In this document: piece by piece, positions 16,392 to 24,027 of the stretch
Numbering within the stretch: the stretch's first letter is position 1
Layout: each line of letters begins with the position of its first letter
Assembly (NCBI RefSeq): GCF_003428645.1
Contig: NZ_QVQH01000013.1
Span: 57,463-121,462, forward strand
DNA from: Geodermatophilus marinus
GTDB lineage: Bacteria; Actinomycetota; Actinomycetes; Mycobacteriales; Geodermatophilaceae
Reading direction: 5' to 3'
Length of the DNA stretch: 64,000 nucleotides
Position numbers and translations under genes: made by a program
The notes under the pieces: model-generated
Databases searched by the model: none
What the model was told of the DNA's origin: nothing
What the model saw: the letters and a program-made list of their open reading frames with translations, nothing else

Positions 16392-16983
16392 CAACCCGAC
16401 CCGCCGCGGCCTGTTGGCGGCGGCCCTCGTCGCTGCCGCCCTCATGCTCCTGGGCTGCTCCGGTAGCTCGGGGACCAACGCCAGCACCGCCACCGATGCT
16501 GGGGAGTTCGACTTCAGCGAGGCCACTCCCCTGGGCCAGCTGATCCCCGCCGACGCGCGTGAGTCGGCCCCTGCGTTTCGCGGTGAGCTGCTCGATGGCA
16601 GTGAGTTCGACTCGCAGTCGCTGGATGGCGACATCACCGTGCTCAACTTCTGGGGATCCTGGTGCGCGCCCTGCCGGGTGGAGACACCCGAGTTCCAGGC
16701 GGTCTACACCGACGTCGCCGACTCCGGCGTGCAGTTCCTCGGCGTCGACGTCAAAGACCAGCGGAACCTCGCCCAGGCCTTTGTCGATCGCGTCGGCGCC
16801 ACCTACCCCTCGATGTTCGACCCACGTGGCGAGGTCGCGCTGGCCTTCCGCGGCTTCCCCGCCAACGTCGTGCCCACCACCATCCTGCTCGACCGCGACG
16901 GGCAAGTAGCCGCGGTGTACGTGGCCGTCGTCCCCGAAGACGACCTGCGCACGGCCCTCGACCAGCTACTGGACGAGGGCTGA
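16384..16983 (+). CDS. TlpA/ResA-like thioredoxin lipoprotein
   Basis: The protein has 199 residues from a TTG start at 16384. A lipoprotein signal with LMLLGC places the lipidated Cys near residue 25. The TlpA domain starts near 60 (SAPAFRGELLDG) and carries NFWGSWCAPCRVETPEF, the WCxxC reductant site, and later PTTILLDRDG with the cis-Pro. ResA/TlpA proteins receive electrons from CcdA and reduce extracytoplasmic thiols, for example in cytochrome c assembly or metal-site loading. The next gene encodes a CcdA-like protein, 3 bases away. Confidence 0.9.
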   Translation: MADNPTRRGLLAAALVAAALMLLGCSGSSGTNASTATDAGEFDFSEATPLGQLIPADARESAPAFRGELLDGSEFDSQSLDGDITVLNFWGSWCAPCRVETPEFQAVYTDVADSGVQFLGVDVKDQRNLAQAFVDRVGATYPSMFDPRGEVALAFRGFPANVVPTTILLDRDGQVAAVYVAVVPEDDLRTALDQLLDEG

Positions 16984-16986
16984 GCC

Positions 16987-17838
16987 GTGAGCGACCTCGG
17001 CGCGACATTCGCCGACATCGTCACCGACGGCTCCCTGCTGCTCGCGATGGCCGTGGCCGCCCTGGTCGGATTGATCAGCTTCGCCTCGCCGTGCGTGCTT
17101 CCGTTGGTCCCCGGCTACCTGGGCTACGTCGCCGGCCTCACTGGAGCAACGGCCGCCGCGCCGGCGGCCGGGCAACCGGCCACTCCGCCGCCATCGGCGG
17201 CCGGGACCGCCGTGACCACCGCGCCTGCCACGGCGGCACCATCACGCAGTGACCGGCGCCGGGTACTGGCCGGCGCCCTGCTGTTCGTCGCCGGCTTCAG
17301 CCTGGTGTTCGTGTCCTTCGGAGCACTGTTCGGCGGCCTCGGGCGACTGCTGCTGGAGTGGGCACCCGTGCTCACCCGGGTCATGGGCGTGATCACCATC
17401 GTCATGGGCCTGGCCTTCCTCGGTGCACTCCCCTGGCTGCAGCGGGAGCGGCGCATCCACCGGCGCCCGCCCGCCGGCCTGGCCGGCGCACCGGTGCTGG
17501 GAATCGTCTTCGGGCTGGGCTGGACGCCGTGCCTGGGCCCGACCCTCTCCGCGGTGAACTCGCTGGCCTACAGCCAGGCGTCCGCGGGCCGCGGCGCCGT
17601 GCTCGGCCTGGCGTACTGCCTGGGGTTGGGCATCCCGTTCCTGCTGGTTGCCCTCGGCGCCCGTCGGGCCTTGACCTTCTCCACCTTCGCCCGCCGCCAC
17701 GCCCCAACGGTCATGCGAGTGGGCGGTGTCCTGCTCCTGGTTCTGGGCTTGCTACTGGTCACCGGACTGTGGGACGCAGTGATGATGTGGCTGCGCTCCT
17801 GGCTGGCCACCACCGGCCTCGGCTCCTCCGTGGTCTGA
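16987..17838 (+). CDS. CcdA-like cytochrome c biogenesis/thiol transporter
   Basis: The protein has 283 residues from GTG 16987 with six or seven membrane helices. Two Cys-Pro sites of the CcdA/DsbD family are present: FASPCVLPLVPGYLGY in helix 1 and LGWTPCLGPTLSAV in helix 4. A long Ala/Pro/Thr-rich loop (about 55-85) between helices 1 and 2 is an actinobacterial feature. It should carry electrons from cytoplasmic thioredoxin to the TlpA-like lipoprotein encoded just upstream. This closes the four-gene redox operon: DsbA and VKOR oxidise, CcdA and TlpA reduce. Confidence 0.92.
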   Translation: MSDLGATFADIVTDGSLLLAMAVAALVGLISFASPCVLPLVPGYLGYVAGLTGATAAAPAAGQPATPPPSAAGTAVTTAPATAAPSRSDRRRVLAGALLFVAGFSLVFVSFGALFGGLGRLLLEWAPVLTRVMGVITIVMGLAFLGALPWLQRERRIHRRPPAGLAGAPVLGIVFGLGWTPCLGPTLSAVNSLAYSQASAGRGAVLGLAYCLGLGIPFLLVALGARRALTFSTFARRHAPTVMRVGGVLLLVLGLLLVTGLWDAVMMWLRSWLATTGLGSSVV

Positions 17839-18016
17839 GAACGGGAGTCTGCCCCCGTGACCGCCGGCATCAGAGCCAAGTGAGACTCAGGAACGCGCCG
17901 GAGCACGGCTGGGACCTCCCGCTTGGGTGTCTGGCAGAGGAGCTGTCCATACCTCGCCCTACCTTGCGATGCAGGGCCTCCCCCCGGGCGGCGTCACGAA
18001 ACCAGAGAGGTTCGTC

Positions 18017-18220
18017 ATGGACAACGCCGATGACCTGCTGACCACGGCCGAGGTTGCCCTGATCATGCGCTCGCCCGTCTCCACGCTGAGGTACTGGCGG
18101 CACCTCGGCACCGGCCCGCACAGCTTCCGCGTGGGACGTCGCGTGGTCTACCGGCGCGCTGACGTGACCGCGTGGCTGCATGAGCAGGCGGAAGCAGGGC
18201 GCGCCGATCGAGCGGGGTGA
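18017..18220 (+). CDS. excisionase-like helix-turn-helix protein
   Basis: The protein has 67 residues from ATG 18017, with AGAGAGG six bases upstream. The whole protein is a MerR-type winged HTH as in excisionases: LLTTAEVALIMRSPVSTLRYWR, then HSFRVGRRVVYRRADVTAWL. Such small proteins bend att DNA for the integrase or regulate it. It converges with the integrase gene 55 bases away. An upstream in-frame extension lacks a binding site, so this ATG is preferred. Confidence 0.85.
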   Translation: MDNADDLLTTAEVALIMRSPVSTLRYWRHLGTGPHSFRVGRRVVYRRADVTAWLHEQAEAGRADRAG

Positions 18221-18275
18221 CTGGCGGAGGTGAACCCCGCCCCGCCGTCGTGCCAGGACTTCACGGCGACGCAGC

Positions 18276-19526
18276 TCAACGGTTCAGCACCCGCGCCGCC
18301 TCGGCGCTGACGACCTGTCGGCCGAAGTAGACGTCGAGCGTCATCGACGGATTGGCATGGCCCAGCTGGTCGGCCACCTGGCGCGGGCTGAGGCCGGCCT
18401 CGTCGAGGCGCGTGGCGACGGTCTTGCGGAAGGTGTGCGAGGTGACCCACGACCACGGCCCCTCCTCGCAGCGGATGCGTCGCCCGCCTGCTCCGGCCCT
18501 GAAGGAGCCGTCCTCGTCGAGCTGATAGCCCGTCCCCTCGCAGGTCTCGCACTCGAACGAGTCGAGCAACTGGCGGAGGTCTCCTGAGACGTTCGACGGA
18601 TCCCGCAGGGCGCCGGTCAGCGGCGGAGGGAAGACGACCTCAGTGCCCGTCTGCCGGCGAGAACTCGCCCGCCGGTCCTCCAGCATCCGGACAGCGAACT
18701 CGGGCAGCGCGATGATCCGCCAGCCAGCGGTCGTCTTCGGCCGCGGCTGGACCGTCAACCCGGCGCCTGGAACGCGGACGACGGTGGCATTCACCTCCCA
18801 GGTTCCGGCCCTGAGATCGAGGATCGGCTTGCCGTCGCCGTTGGTTCCGTACCGCAGCGCCAGCGCTTCGCCGATCCGGCAGCCGGTGGCAAGCATCCAG
18901 TCGACGACGTCGGGCAGGTCAAGCTCGGTCGCGCGGTCGCTCGCCCGGAACAGCTCGACGAGTCGTCCGGTCTCTGCCGCAGTCAGTGCGCGCGGCGCTC
19001 GCTTGCCGGTACTGATCTTGGCGGTGGCGTCGCGGACCGGATTGACCACGACGGCGCCGTCCTGGATTGCCAGCGCGAACATCCCGGAGAGACACGCCCG
19101 CGCTGTCTTGGCCGCGCCCGGTCCGCTGCTCTTGGCGATGGCGGACAGCGCCCGGCTGACCACGCCCGGAGTCACCTCCCGGATGCAGAGCTGACCGAAG
19201 GCCGGCTTGACCTGTTTGTTGACCACCGAGCGGTAGGTGCGCTGCGTTCCGGTCGACCAGCCGTGATCGGCCTCGATCCACGCCTCGGCCAACGTGGCCA
19301 TTCGTGTTCCGGCGGTGATCGCGCCGGCGCCACCAGGCGCCTGGCGGTTGGTGAGCTCGACTTTCAGCGCCCGTTCCGCGGCGGCGCGAGACGGCCCCAC
19401 CTTGGACACCAGCCGGACACGGCCATCGAAGTCGCGGAACTTCGCCCGGGCCTTGACCTGGCCGCTGGGCTGCGCGATGAACAGGACCTTGCCGTACGTG
19501 CCGAGCGGTAACGGTGGTCGGCCCAC
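18276..19526 (-). CDS. tyrosine site-specific integrase
   Basis: The protein has 416 residues from GTG 19526, with GAGGAGG five bases upstream. The AP2-like arm-binding start is followed by the SAM-like core domain (about 75-160) and the catalytic domain. Catalytic residues are visible: Arg217 in CRIGEA, Lys264 in RPKTTAG, His364 and Arg367 in SHTFRKTVATRL, His390 in QLGHAN and Tyr400 in DVYFGR. An insert near 324-358 carries CETCEGTGY and a later RCEEG, a partial zinc-ribbon-like loop. It lies 109 bases from the 3' end of tRNA-Asn, the usual attachment site for this enzyme class. Confidence 0.93.
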   Translation of the reverse strand: MGRPPLPLGTYGKVLFIAQPSGQVKARAKFRDFDGRVRLVSKVGPSRAAAERALKVELTNRQAPGGAGAITAGTRMATLAEAWIEADHGWSTGTQRTYRSVVNKQVKPAFGQLCIREVTPGVVSRALSAIAKSSGPGAAKTARACLSGMFALAIQDGAVVVNPVRDATAKISTGKRAPRALTAAETGRLVELFRASDRATELDLPDVVDWMLATGCRIGEALALRYGTNGDGKPILDLRAGTWEVNATVVRVPGAGLTVQPRPKTTAGWRIIALPEFAVRMLEDRRASSRRQTGTEVVFPPPLTGALRDPSNVSGDLRQLLDSFECETCEGTGYQLDEDGSFRAGAGGRRIRCEEGPWSWVTSHTFRKTVATRLDEAGLSPRQVADQLGHANPSMTLDVYFGRQVVSAEAARVLNR

Positions 19527-19565
19527 GGCATCCTCCTCATCCGATTTGGATGCTTAAAGGATGCC
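19527..19565. promoter_or_regulatory. nested palindrome over the integrase ribosome binding site
   Basis: CATCC occurs at 19529 and 19538, and GGATG at 19548 and 19559. The outer pair extends to GGCATCC/GGATGCC (7 bases), and the inner pair is 5 bases with a 5-base spacer. The integrase Shine-Dalgarno (19532-19538 on the minus strand) lies inside. This could be an operator, an arm-type integrase site or an RNA hairpin that hides the start. Confidence 0.5.
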
Positions 19566-19635
19566 CGACCGACAGGAGCGGCGCCAGACAATAGGGCCGT
19601 GATTGGCAAACTCGCTGGTCAGAGCCTCAAAGAAG

Positions 19636-19708
19636 CTCCCCCGATTGGACTCGAACCAATAACCCTGCGATTAACAGTCGCATGCTCTGCCAATTGAGCT
19701 ACGGGGGA
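19636..19708 (-). tRNA. tRNA-Asn (GTT)
   Basis: The 73-base gene (no encoded CCA) folds into a full cloverleaf. The acceptor stem TCCCCCG pairs with CGGGGGA (19637-19643) and the discriminator is G. The anticodon loop reads CTGTTAA (anticodon GTT), and the T loop is in GGTTCGAGTCC. The 3' end faces the integrase, so the 3' part of this gene is the likely attachment core. Confidence 0.97.
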
Positions 19709-19840
19709 TCGGCGGGTCACGCCCGCGCGCCTCGACGAGAGTACCCCACGCCCGACCGGCCCCCGCGGGAGGCTCCGCGTCGCGCGTCACCGCAACCGCG
19801 GTTACGTTGATCACCCCATCGACGCAGCAGGAGGCCTCCC

Positions 19841-20200
19841 GTGGCGAAGCTGTCCTTCCTCGCCGGCTTCGGTGCCGGGTACGTGCTCGGTGCCAAGGCC
19901 GGCCGTGAGCGTTACGAGCAGATCCGGCGTGCCTGGGGCAACGCCAAGGAGAACCCGCAGCTCCAGGAGGTCGCCGGCATGGCCCAGGCCCGCGCCGACG
20001 CGGTGACCAACTCGGTCAAGGCGCGCATGGGCCGCGACAGCTCGGGCAGCGGCTCGGGCAGCGGCGGTTCGTCGGGCGGGGGCTCGGCGGGCCGCGGCTC
20101 CCTGGGCGACGTGCCCTCGAGCGGCACGCCGTCCGGCACGTCGCCGACCACCAGCGGGCCGACGACGACCGGCCCGGCCGGCACGCCCCCGATGCCCTGA
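19841..20200 (+). CDS. conserved actinobacterial hypothetical protein, YtxH-like start
   Basis: The protein has 119 residues from GTG 19841, with AGGAGG six bases upstream. The N-terminus is FLAGFGAGYVLGAKAGRERYEQI, a Gly-rich amphipathic start found in many actinobacterial proteins of unknown role and similar to YtxH-type stress proteins. From about 65 the sequence is disordered and rich in Gly, Ser, Thr and Pro. No catalytic residues are evident. It stands alone, with its own promoter region of about 130 bases after tRNA-Asn. Confidence 0.75.
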   Translation: MAKLSFLAGFGAGYVLGAKAGRERYEQIRRAWGNAKENPQLQEVAGMAQARADAVTNSVKARMGRDSSGSGSGSGGSSGGGSAGRGSLGDVPSSGTPSGTSPTTSGPTTTGPAGTPPMP

Positions 20201-20209
20201 CCGGACCGC

Positions 20210-20791
20210 TCAGCCGACCTGGTCGGCGGCGACCGCCTCGGCCAGCTTCTGCCGCGCGACCTCGCGCGCCCCGGGGTCGAGGCGGTCGGCGTCGTCGTCG
20301 AACACGACGCTCCACTCGCGCGCTGCCTGACCGGGCACCCGCCGGGCGACCAGCACCACTCCCCCGCGCCCGGGCAGCGGGGTGCGCCGGCTGGCGACCA
20401 CGGTCTGGTCGACCCGTCGCCGGACGACGGCCGGCAGGTCCCCGGCATCGGTGAGCGCGTGCCGCTGCACGGGCAGGCGGGCCTGCACGCCGGGCTCCAC
20501 CTCGGTCAGCGGGGTCACCTCGAAGCGCCCGCCGCCGTCGGCGGTCGCCGTCCACCGGGCCGAGCCGACCTCGTGCCACGGCAGGACGCCGACCTCGCCG
20601 GCGTCGGGCAGGGCGAGGTCGGCCGGCACCCGGCGCAGCCCCCGCGAGGTCGCCACCAGCCAGCCCTCGTCGCGGACCAGCGCGCCCCAGGCCAGCACCC
20701 GCTCGTCGGGGTCGGCGGAGGCCTGGACGACGGCGCGCACCGGCTCCGGCGGCCGGGTGAACCGCCGGCGCAGCCGCTCCGCCAGGCTCAT
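20210..20791 (-). CDS. conserved hypothetical protein downstream of dnaG
   Basis: The protein has 193 residues from ATG 20791, which overlaps the dnaG stop as ATGA. It has a basic start (MSLAERLRRRFTRP) and no signal peptide or helix. The body is rich in Val, Arg and Trp, with LPWHEVGSARW and WSVVFDDDADRLDP. It looks like a small soluble beta-rich domain conserved beside dnaG in actinobacteria. I do not recognise a function; co-translation with primase is the only clue. Confidence 0.7.
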   Translation of the reverse strand: MSLAERLRRRFTRPPEPVRAVVQASADPDERVLAWGALVRDEGWLVATSRGLRRVPADLALPDAGEVGVLPWHEVGSARWTATADGGGRFEVTPLTEVEPGVQARLPVQRHALTDAGDLPAVVRRRVDQTVVASRRTPLPGRGGVVLVARRVPGQAAREWSVVFDDDADRLDPGAREVARQKLAEAVAADQVG

Positions 20792-22671
20792 GCGCCGAGC
20801 CCGCCCATCGCCCGCTGGCGCAGCGAGATCGCCCGCTGCTCCAGCGCCATGAGGCTGCTGAACGCGCGCATGTACTCGTCGGCGGCCTCGACCGGGTTCA
20901 TCCGCTGCAGCCGGCCCTTGAGCGCGGCCACCTGCCGCACGGTGTGCATCTCCTCCAGCCGGGCCAGCACCGCCCCGACGTAGCCGGCGTCGGGCTCGGC
21001 CGCCGAGCGCAGCGGTTCCACGGCCAGCGCGGTCAGCTGCGCGCGCGCCGTCTCCCGGTCGCAGTGCGCGGCGATCTCGTCCAGCCACTCCGGCCCGGTC
21101 ACCCGGGTCGCCGCCGCTCCCCCGGCCGCCTGCACCGCGGCGGCGACCGCGGCGAGGTCCGCGTCGGTGTAGGCCTCGACCGGGATGGCGTCGAACGACG
21201 GCCCGGCCAGCTCGGGCACCTGCAGCGCCGCCTTGACCGCCTCCCGCTCCACGGCCACGGCGATCTCGTCCGGCGAGCGGCGCGGCGTCCGCGGCCGGCC
21301 GCGGCCGGGCGCCCCGCCGTCCCCGGTGATCCGCCGGACCCGCTCGAGGACCTCGGCCTCGTCGGTGTTGCCGATCATCCCCGCCAGCTGGCGGGCGTAG
21401 GCCGGGCGCAGGGCGTGGTCCTTGATCTGCGCGACCAGCGGCGCGGTCTTCTCCAGCGCCGCGACCCGGCCCTCGACGGTGTCGAGGTCGTAGCCGGCCA
21501 GCGTCGTCTTGAGCACGAAGGCGATCAGCGGCGTGCGGCGTGCGACGAGGTCCCGGACGGCGGCGTCCCCGTGCGCCTGCCGCAGCTCGCAGGGGTCCAT
21601 GCCGTCGGGCTCGACCGCGACGAAGGTCTGCCCGACGAAGCGCTGGTCCTCGGCGAAGGTCCGCATCGCCGCGTTCTGCCCGGCGGCGTCGCCGTCGAAG
21701 GTGTAGATCACCTCGCCGCTGAACTCGTCCTGGTCCATCAGCAGCCGGCGCAGGACGCCGATGTGCTCGGGGCCGAACGCCGTCCCGCAGGAGGCCACGG
21801 CGGTCGTCACGCCGGCCAGGTGGCAGGCCATGACGTCGGTGTAGCCCTCGACGACGACCGCCTGGCGCCGGCGGGCGATGTCCCGCTTGGCCCGGTCGAT
21901 CCCGTAGAGGACGGTGCTCTTCTTGTAGAGCGGCGTCTCCGGGGTGTTGAGGTACTTCGGGCCCGGGTCGTCCTCGGCGAGCTTGCGCGCGCCGAAGCCG
22001 ATGACGTCGCCGGTGATGTCGCGGATCGGCCAGACCAGCCGCCGGTGGAAGCGGTCGATGAGCGACCCGCGGGAGGACTCCTTGGCCAGCCCGGCGGTCA
22101 CCAGCTCCTGCTGGGTGTAGCCGGCGCCGCGCAGGTGGCGGGTGAGGGAGTCCCAGCCGGCCGGCGCGAAGCCGCAGCCGAAGTCGAGGGCCACCTGCCG
22201 GTCGAAGCCGCGGTCGGCGAGGAACTGCCGGGCCGGGGCCGCCTCGGGCGTGCGCAGCTGCTCGGCGTAGAAGGCCGCCGCCGCGGTGTTGGCCGCCACC
22301 AGCCGCGCCCGCTGACCGGCCTGGGCGCGGTCGGGGGCCCCGGTCGGCCGGCCGCCGTCGTCCTCGTAGCGCAGCTCCACGTTCGCCCGGCGGGCGAGCA
22401 GCTCGACCGCCTCGGTGAAGGAGATGTGGTCGATCTCCTGCACGAAGCGGATGACGTCGCCACCCACCCCGCAACCGAAGCAGTGGTACAGCCCGCGTGC
22501 GGGGGTGACGTGGAAGGACGGCGACTTCTCGTCGTGGAACGGGCACAGCCCCTTGAGGCTGCCGCCGCCGGCCCGCCGCAGCTGCAGGTGCTCGCCGATG
22601 ATCTCGTCGATCCGGCTGCGCTCCCGGACCAGCGCGATGTCCGCCGCGCGGATCCGCCCGCGCCCGGCCAT
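20788..22671 (-). CDS. dnaG: DNA primase
   Basis: The protein has 627 residues. The start MAGRGRIRAADIALVRER leads into the CHC2 zinc finger with Cys43, His46, Cys64 and Cys67 (LCPFHDEKSP and YHCFGCGVGGD). The TOPRIM core has VVVEGYTDVMA, the catalytic Glu motif, and TFDGDAAGQNA, the DxD metal site. The C-terminal helicase-interaction domain follows from about 440. It makes RNA primers at the fork. The ATG shares one base with the upstream gene stop and the downstream gene overlaps by four, so the three genes are coupled. Confidence 0.97.
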   Translation of the reverse strand: MAGRGRIRAADIALVRERSRIDEIIGEHLQLRRAGGGSLKGLCPFHDEKSPSFHVTPARGLYHCFGCGVGGDVIRFVQEIDHISFTEAVELLARRANVELRYEDDGGRPTGAPDRAQAGQRARLVAANTAAAAFYAEQLRTPEAAPARQFLADRGFDRQVALDFGCGFAPAGWDSLTRHLRGAGYTQQELVTAGLAKESSRGSLIDRFHRRLVWPIRDITGDVIGFGARKLAEDDPGPKYLNTPETPLYKKSTVLYGIDRAKRDIARRRQAVVVEGYTDVMACHLAGVTTAVASCGTAFGPEHIGVLRRLLMDQDEFSGEVIYTFDGDAAGQNAAMRTFAEDQRFVGQTFVAVEPDGMDPCELRQAHGDAAVRDLVARRTPLIAFVLKTTLAGYDLDTVEGRVAALEKTAPLVAQIKDHALRPAYARQLAGMIGNTDEAEVLERVRRITGDGGAPGRGRPRTPRRSPDEIAVAVEREAVKAALQVPELAGPSFDAIPVEAYTDADLAAVAAAVQAAGGAAATRVTGPEWLDEIAAHCDRETARAQLTALAVEPLRSAAEPDAGYVGAVLARLEEMHTVRQVAALKGRLQRMNPVEAADEYMRAFSSLMALEQRAISLRQRAMGGLGA

Positions 22672-23183
22672 CAGCTGCCCCCGGCCGCGGCCGCGCCACC
22701 GGCCACGGCGGCCGTCGATGCGGCCTGGTCGCGGCGGCCCAGGACCAGCGCGATCCACAGCAGGAACACCCGGGAGTCCAGCGGCAGGTCGTCCCCGGCG
22801 TCCAGCGTGGGCCGCGGCGACCACCCGCCGGTGCTGCCGGTCTCGGCGACGACCCGGCCCCCCGAGAGGAAGCGGTACCGGCTGCCCCACCACGAGCTGC
22901 GCTCGGCGGCCAGCGGCGTCCCGGCCAGGTCGAGCGCCCAGGTGCCCCGCCACCAGGAGGTCCGCCGGGCCCGCAGCCGCGCGGCGTCCTCCGGCTCGCT
23001 CGCCCACCGGGCGGTCAGCTCGCCCGACCGCTTGGCGAACACCCACGCGCGGTCCCCGACGACGGCCGTGGCCGCCTCCTTCCAGTTCGAGGCCCGCAGC
23101 GTGGCGACGACGGCGCCGTCGCGCAGCACGGGCCGCACGCCCGCCTCGCACCCGGCCGAGCCGGCCTTCCCGAGTTCCAGCAC
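22671..23183 (-). CDS. hypothetical protein upstream of dnaG
   Basis: The protein has 170 residues from GTG 23183, with GAGGGGG four bases upstream. It has no signal peptide. The sequence is Trp- and Arg-rich (RTSWWRGTWALDL, RSSWWGSRYRFL) with beta-strand periodicity, similar in feel to LURP-one-like or tubby-related folds, though that is a guess. The C-terminus has a short hydrophobic stretch (RVFLLWIALVLGRR) and an Ala/Gly tail. Its stop overlaps dnaG by one base. Confidence 0.7.
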   Translation of the reverse strand: MLELGKAGSAGCEAGVRPVLRDGAVVATLRASNWKEAATAVVGDRAWVFAKRSGELTARWASEPEDAARLRARRTSWWRGTWALDLAGTPLAAERSSWWGSRYRFLSGGRVVAETGSTGGWSPRPTLDAGDDLPLDSRVFLLWIALVLGRRDQAASTAAVAGGAAAAGGS

Positions 23184-23193
23184 CGCGCCCCCC

Positions 23194-23823
23194 TCAGCCG
23201 ATCCCCGGCGCCCCGGCCACGCTCTCGCCGGTCGCGCGGTACAGCAGGTAGGCCGCCGTCTCGCGCAGGATGTACCGGAACTGCGTGGTGCGGGTCTGCA
23301 CGGCCGGGCCCTGCCGGGTCGGCGAGCTCTCGGCGGCGATGCCGGCGTCCTCGGCCATCCGCTCGGCCCGCAGGGCGTGCCAGGGGTCGGTCACCAGGAC
23401 GGCGGTCCCCCAGCCGCGCTCGTCGAAGGCCGCGGCCACCGACCGGATGCTCTGCAGCGTGTCGACGCCCTCCTGCACCGCGAGCAGCGCGTCCGCGGGG
23501 ACCCCGGCCGCGGCGAGGTAGTCGCGCCCGGCCTCGGCCTCGGTGAACTGGTCGCCGACGGCCTTGCCCCCGACGGTCACGACGACGGGGGCGACCCCCT
23601 GCTCGTAGAGCCGCAGGGCGTGCTCCAGGCGGGCCTCGAAGATCGACGACGGGACGCCGTTGTACTGCGCCGAGCCGAGCACCACGATGGCGTCCGACGA
23701 CGGGCGCGAGTCCTGCCGCGCCGTCCACCAGATCGCCCCGGCGGTGGCGGCGACCAGCAGCACGGTGGCCAGCACGACGGCGCCGACCACCCTGCCCACC
23801 AGGCTCCCCGCACGCACCGCCAC
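23194..23823 (-). CDS. YdcF/SanA family (DUF218) membrane-anchored protein
   Basis: The protein has 209 residues from GTG 23823 with one N-terminal helix (about 12-33). The DUF218 domain follows: DAIVVLGSAQYNGVPS, VVVTVGGKAVGD, then DTLQSIRSVAAAF and LVTDPWHALRAERMAED, with a His near the motif end. Members are linked to cell-wall or envelope integrity, and the biochemical activity is unsettled. It is the first gene of a leftward group ending in dnaG and lies 10 bases from the next gene. No strong ribosome binding site was found at this GTG, and a nearby GTG at 23817 is possible. Confidence 0.82.
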   Translation of the reverse strand: MAVRAGSLVGRVVGAVVLATVLLVAATAGAIWWTARQDSRPSSDAIVVLGSAQYNGVPSSIFEARLEHALRLYEQGVAPVVVTVGGKAVGDQFTEAEAGRDYLAAAGVPADALLAVQEGVDTLQSIRSVAAAFDERGWGTAVLVTDPWHALRAERMAEDAGIAAESSPTRQGPAVQTRTTQFRYILRETAAYLLYRATGESVAGAPGIG

Positions 23824-24027
23824 GCGTCATGGGTACCACGCGGGGCCGTCGGGACGGGGACGCCCGGGGCCGGTGTGCACACCGGTCCGGCGCGTCCCCG
23901 CGGTGGCGCACGCAACACACCGTTGCCCGGGAGTTCACCCGCGACCGGGATGACGCGGCACCCCTCCGGAGTTGCCCGATGCAACGACCGACGAGAAGGG
24001 CCGCCACCGGCGCCCGGGGGGAGCACC

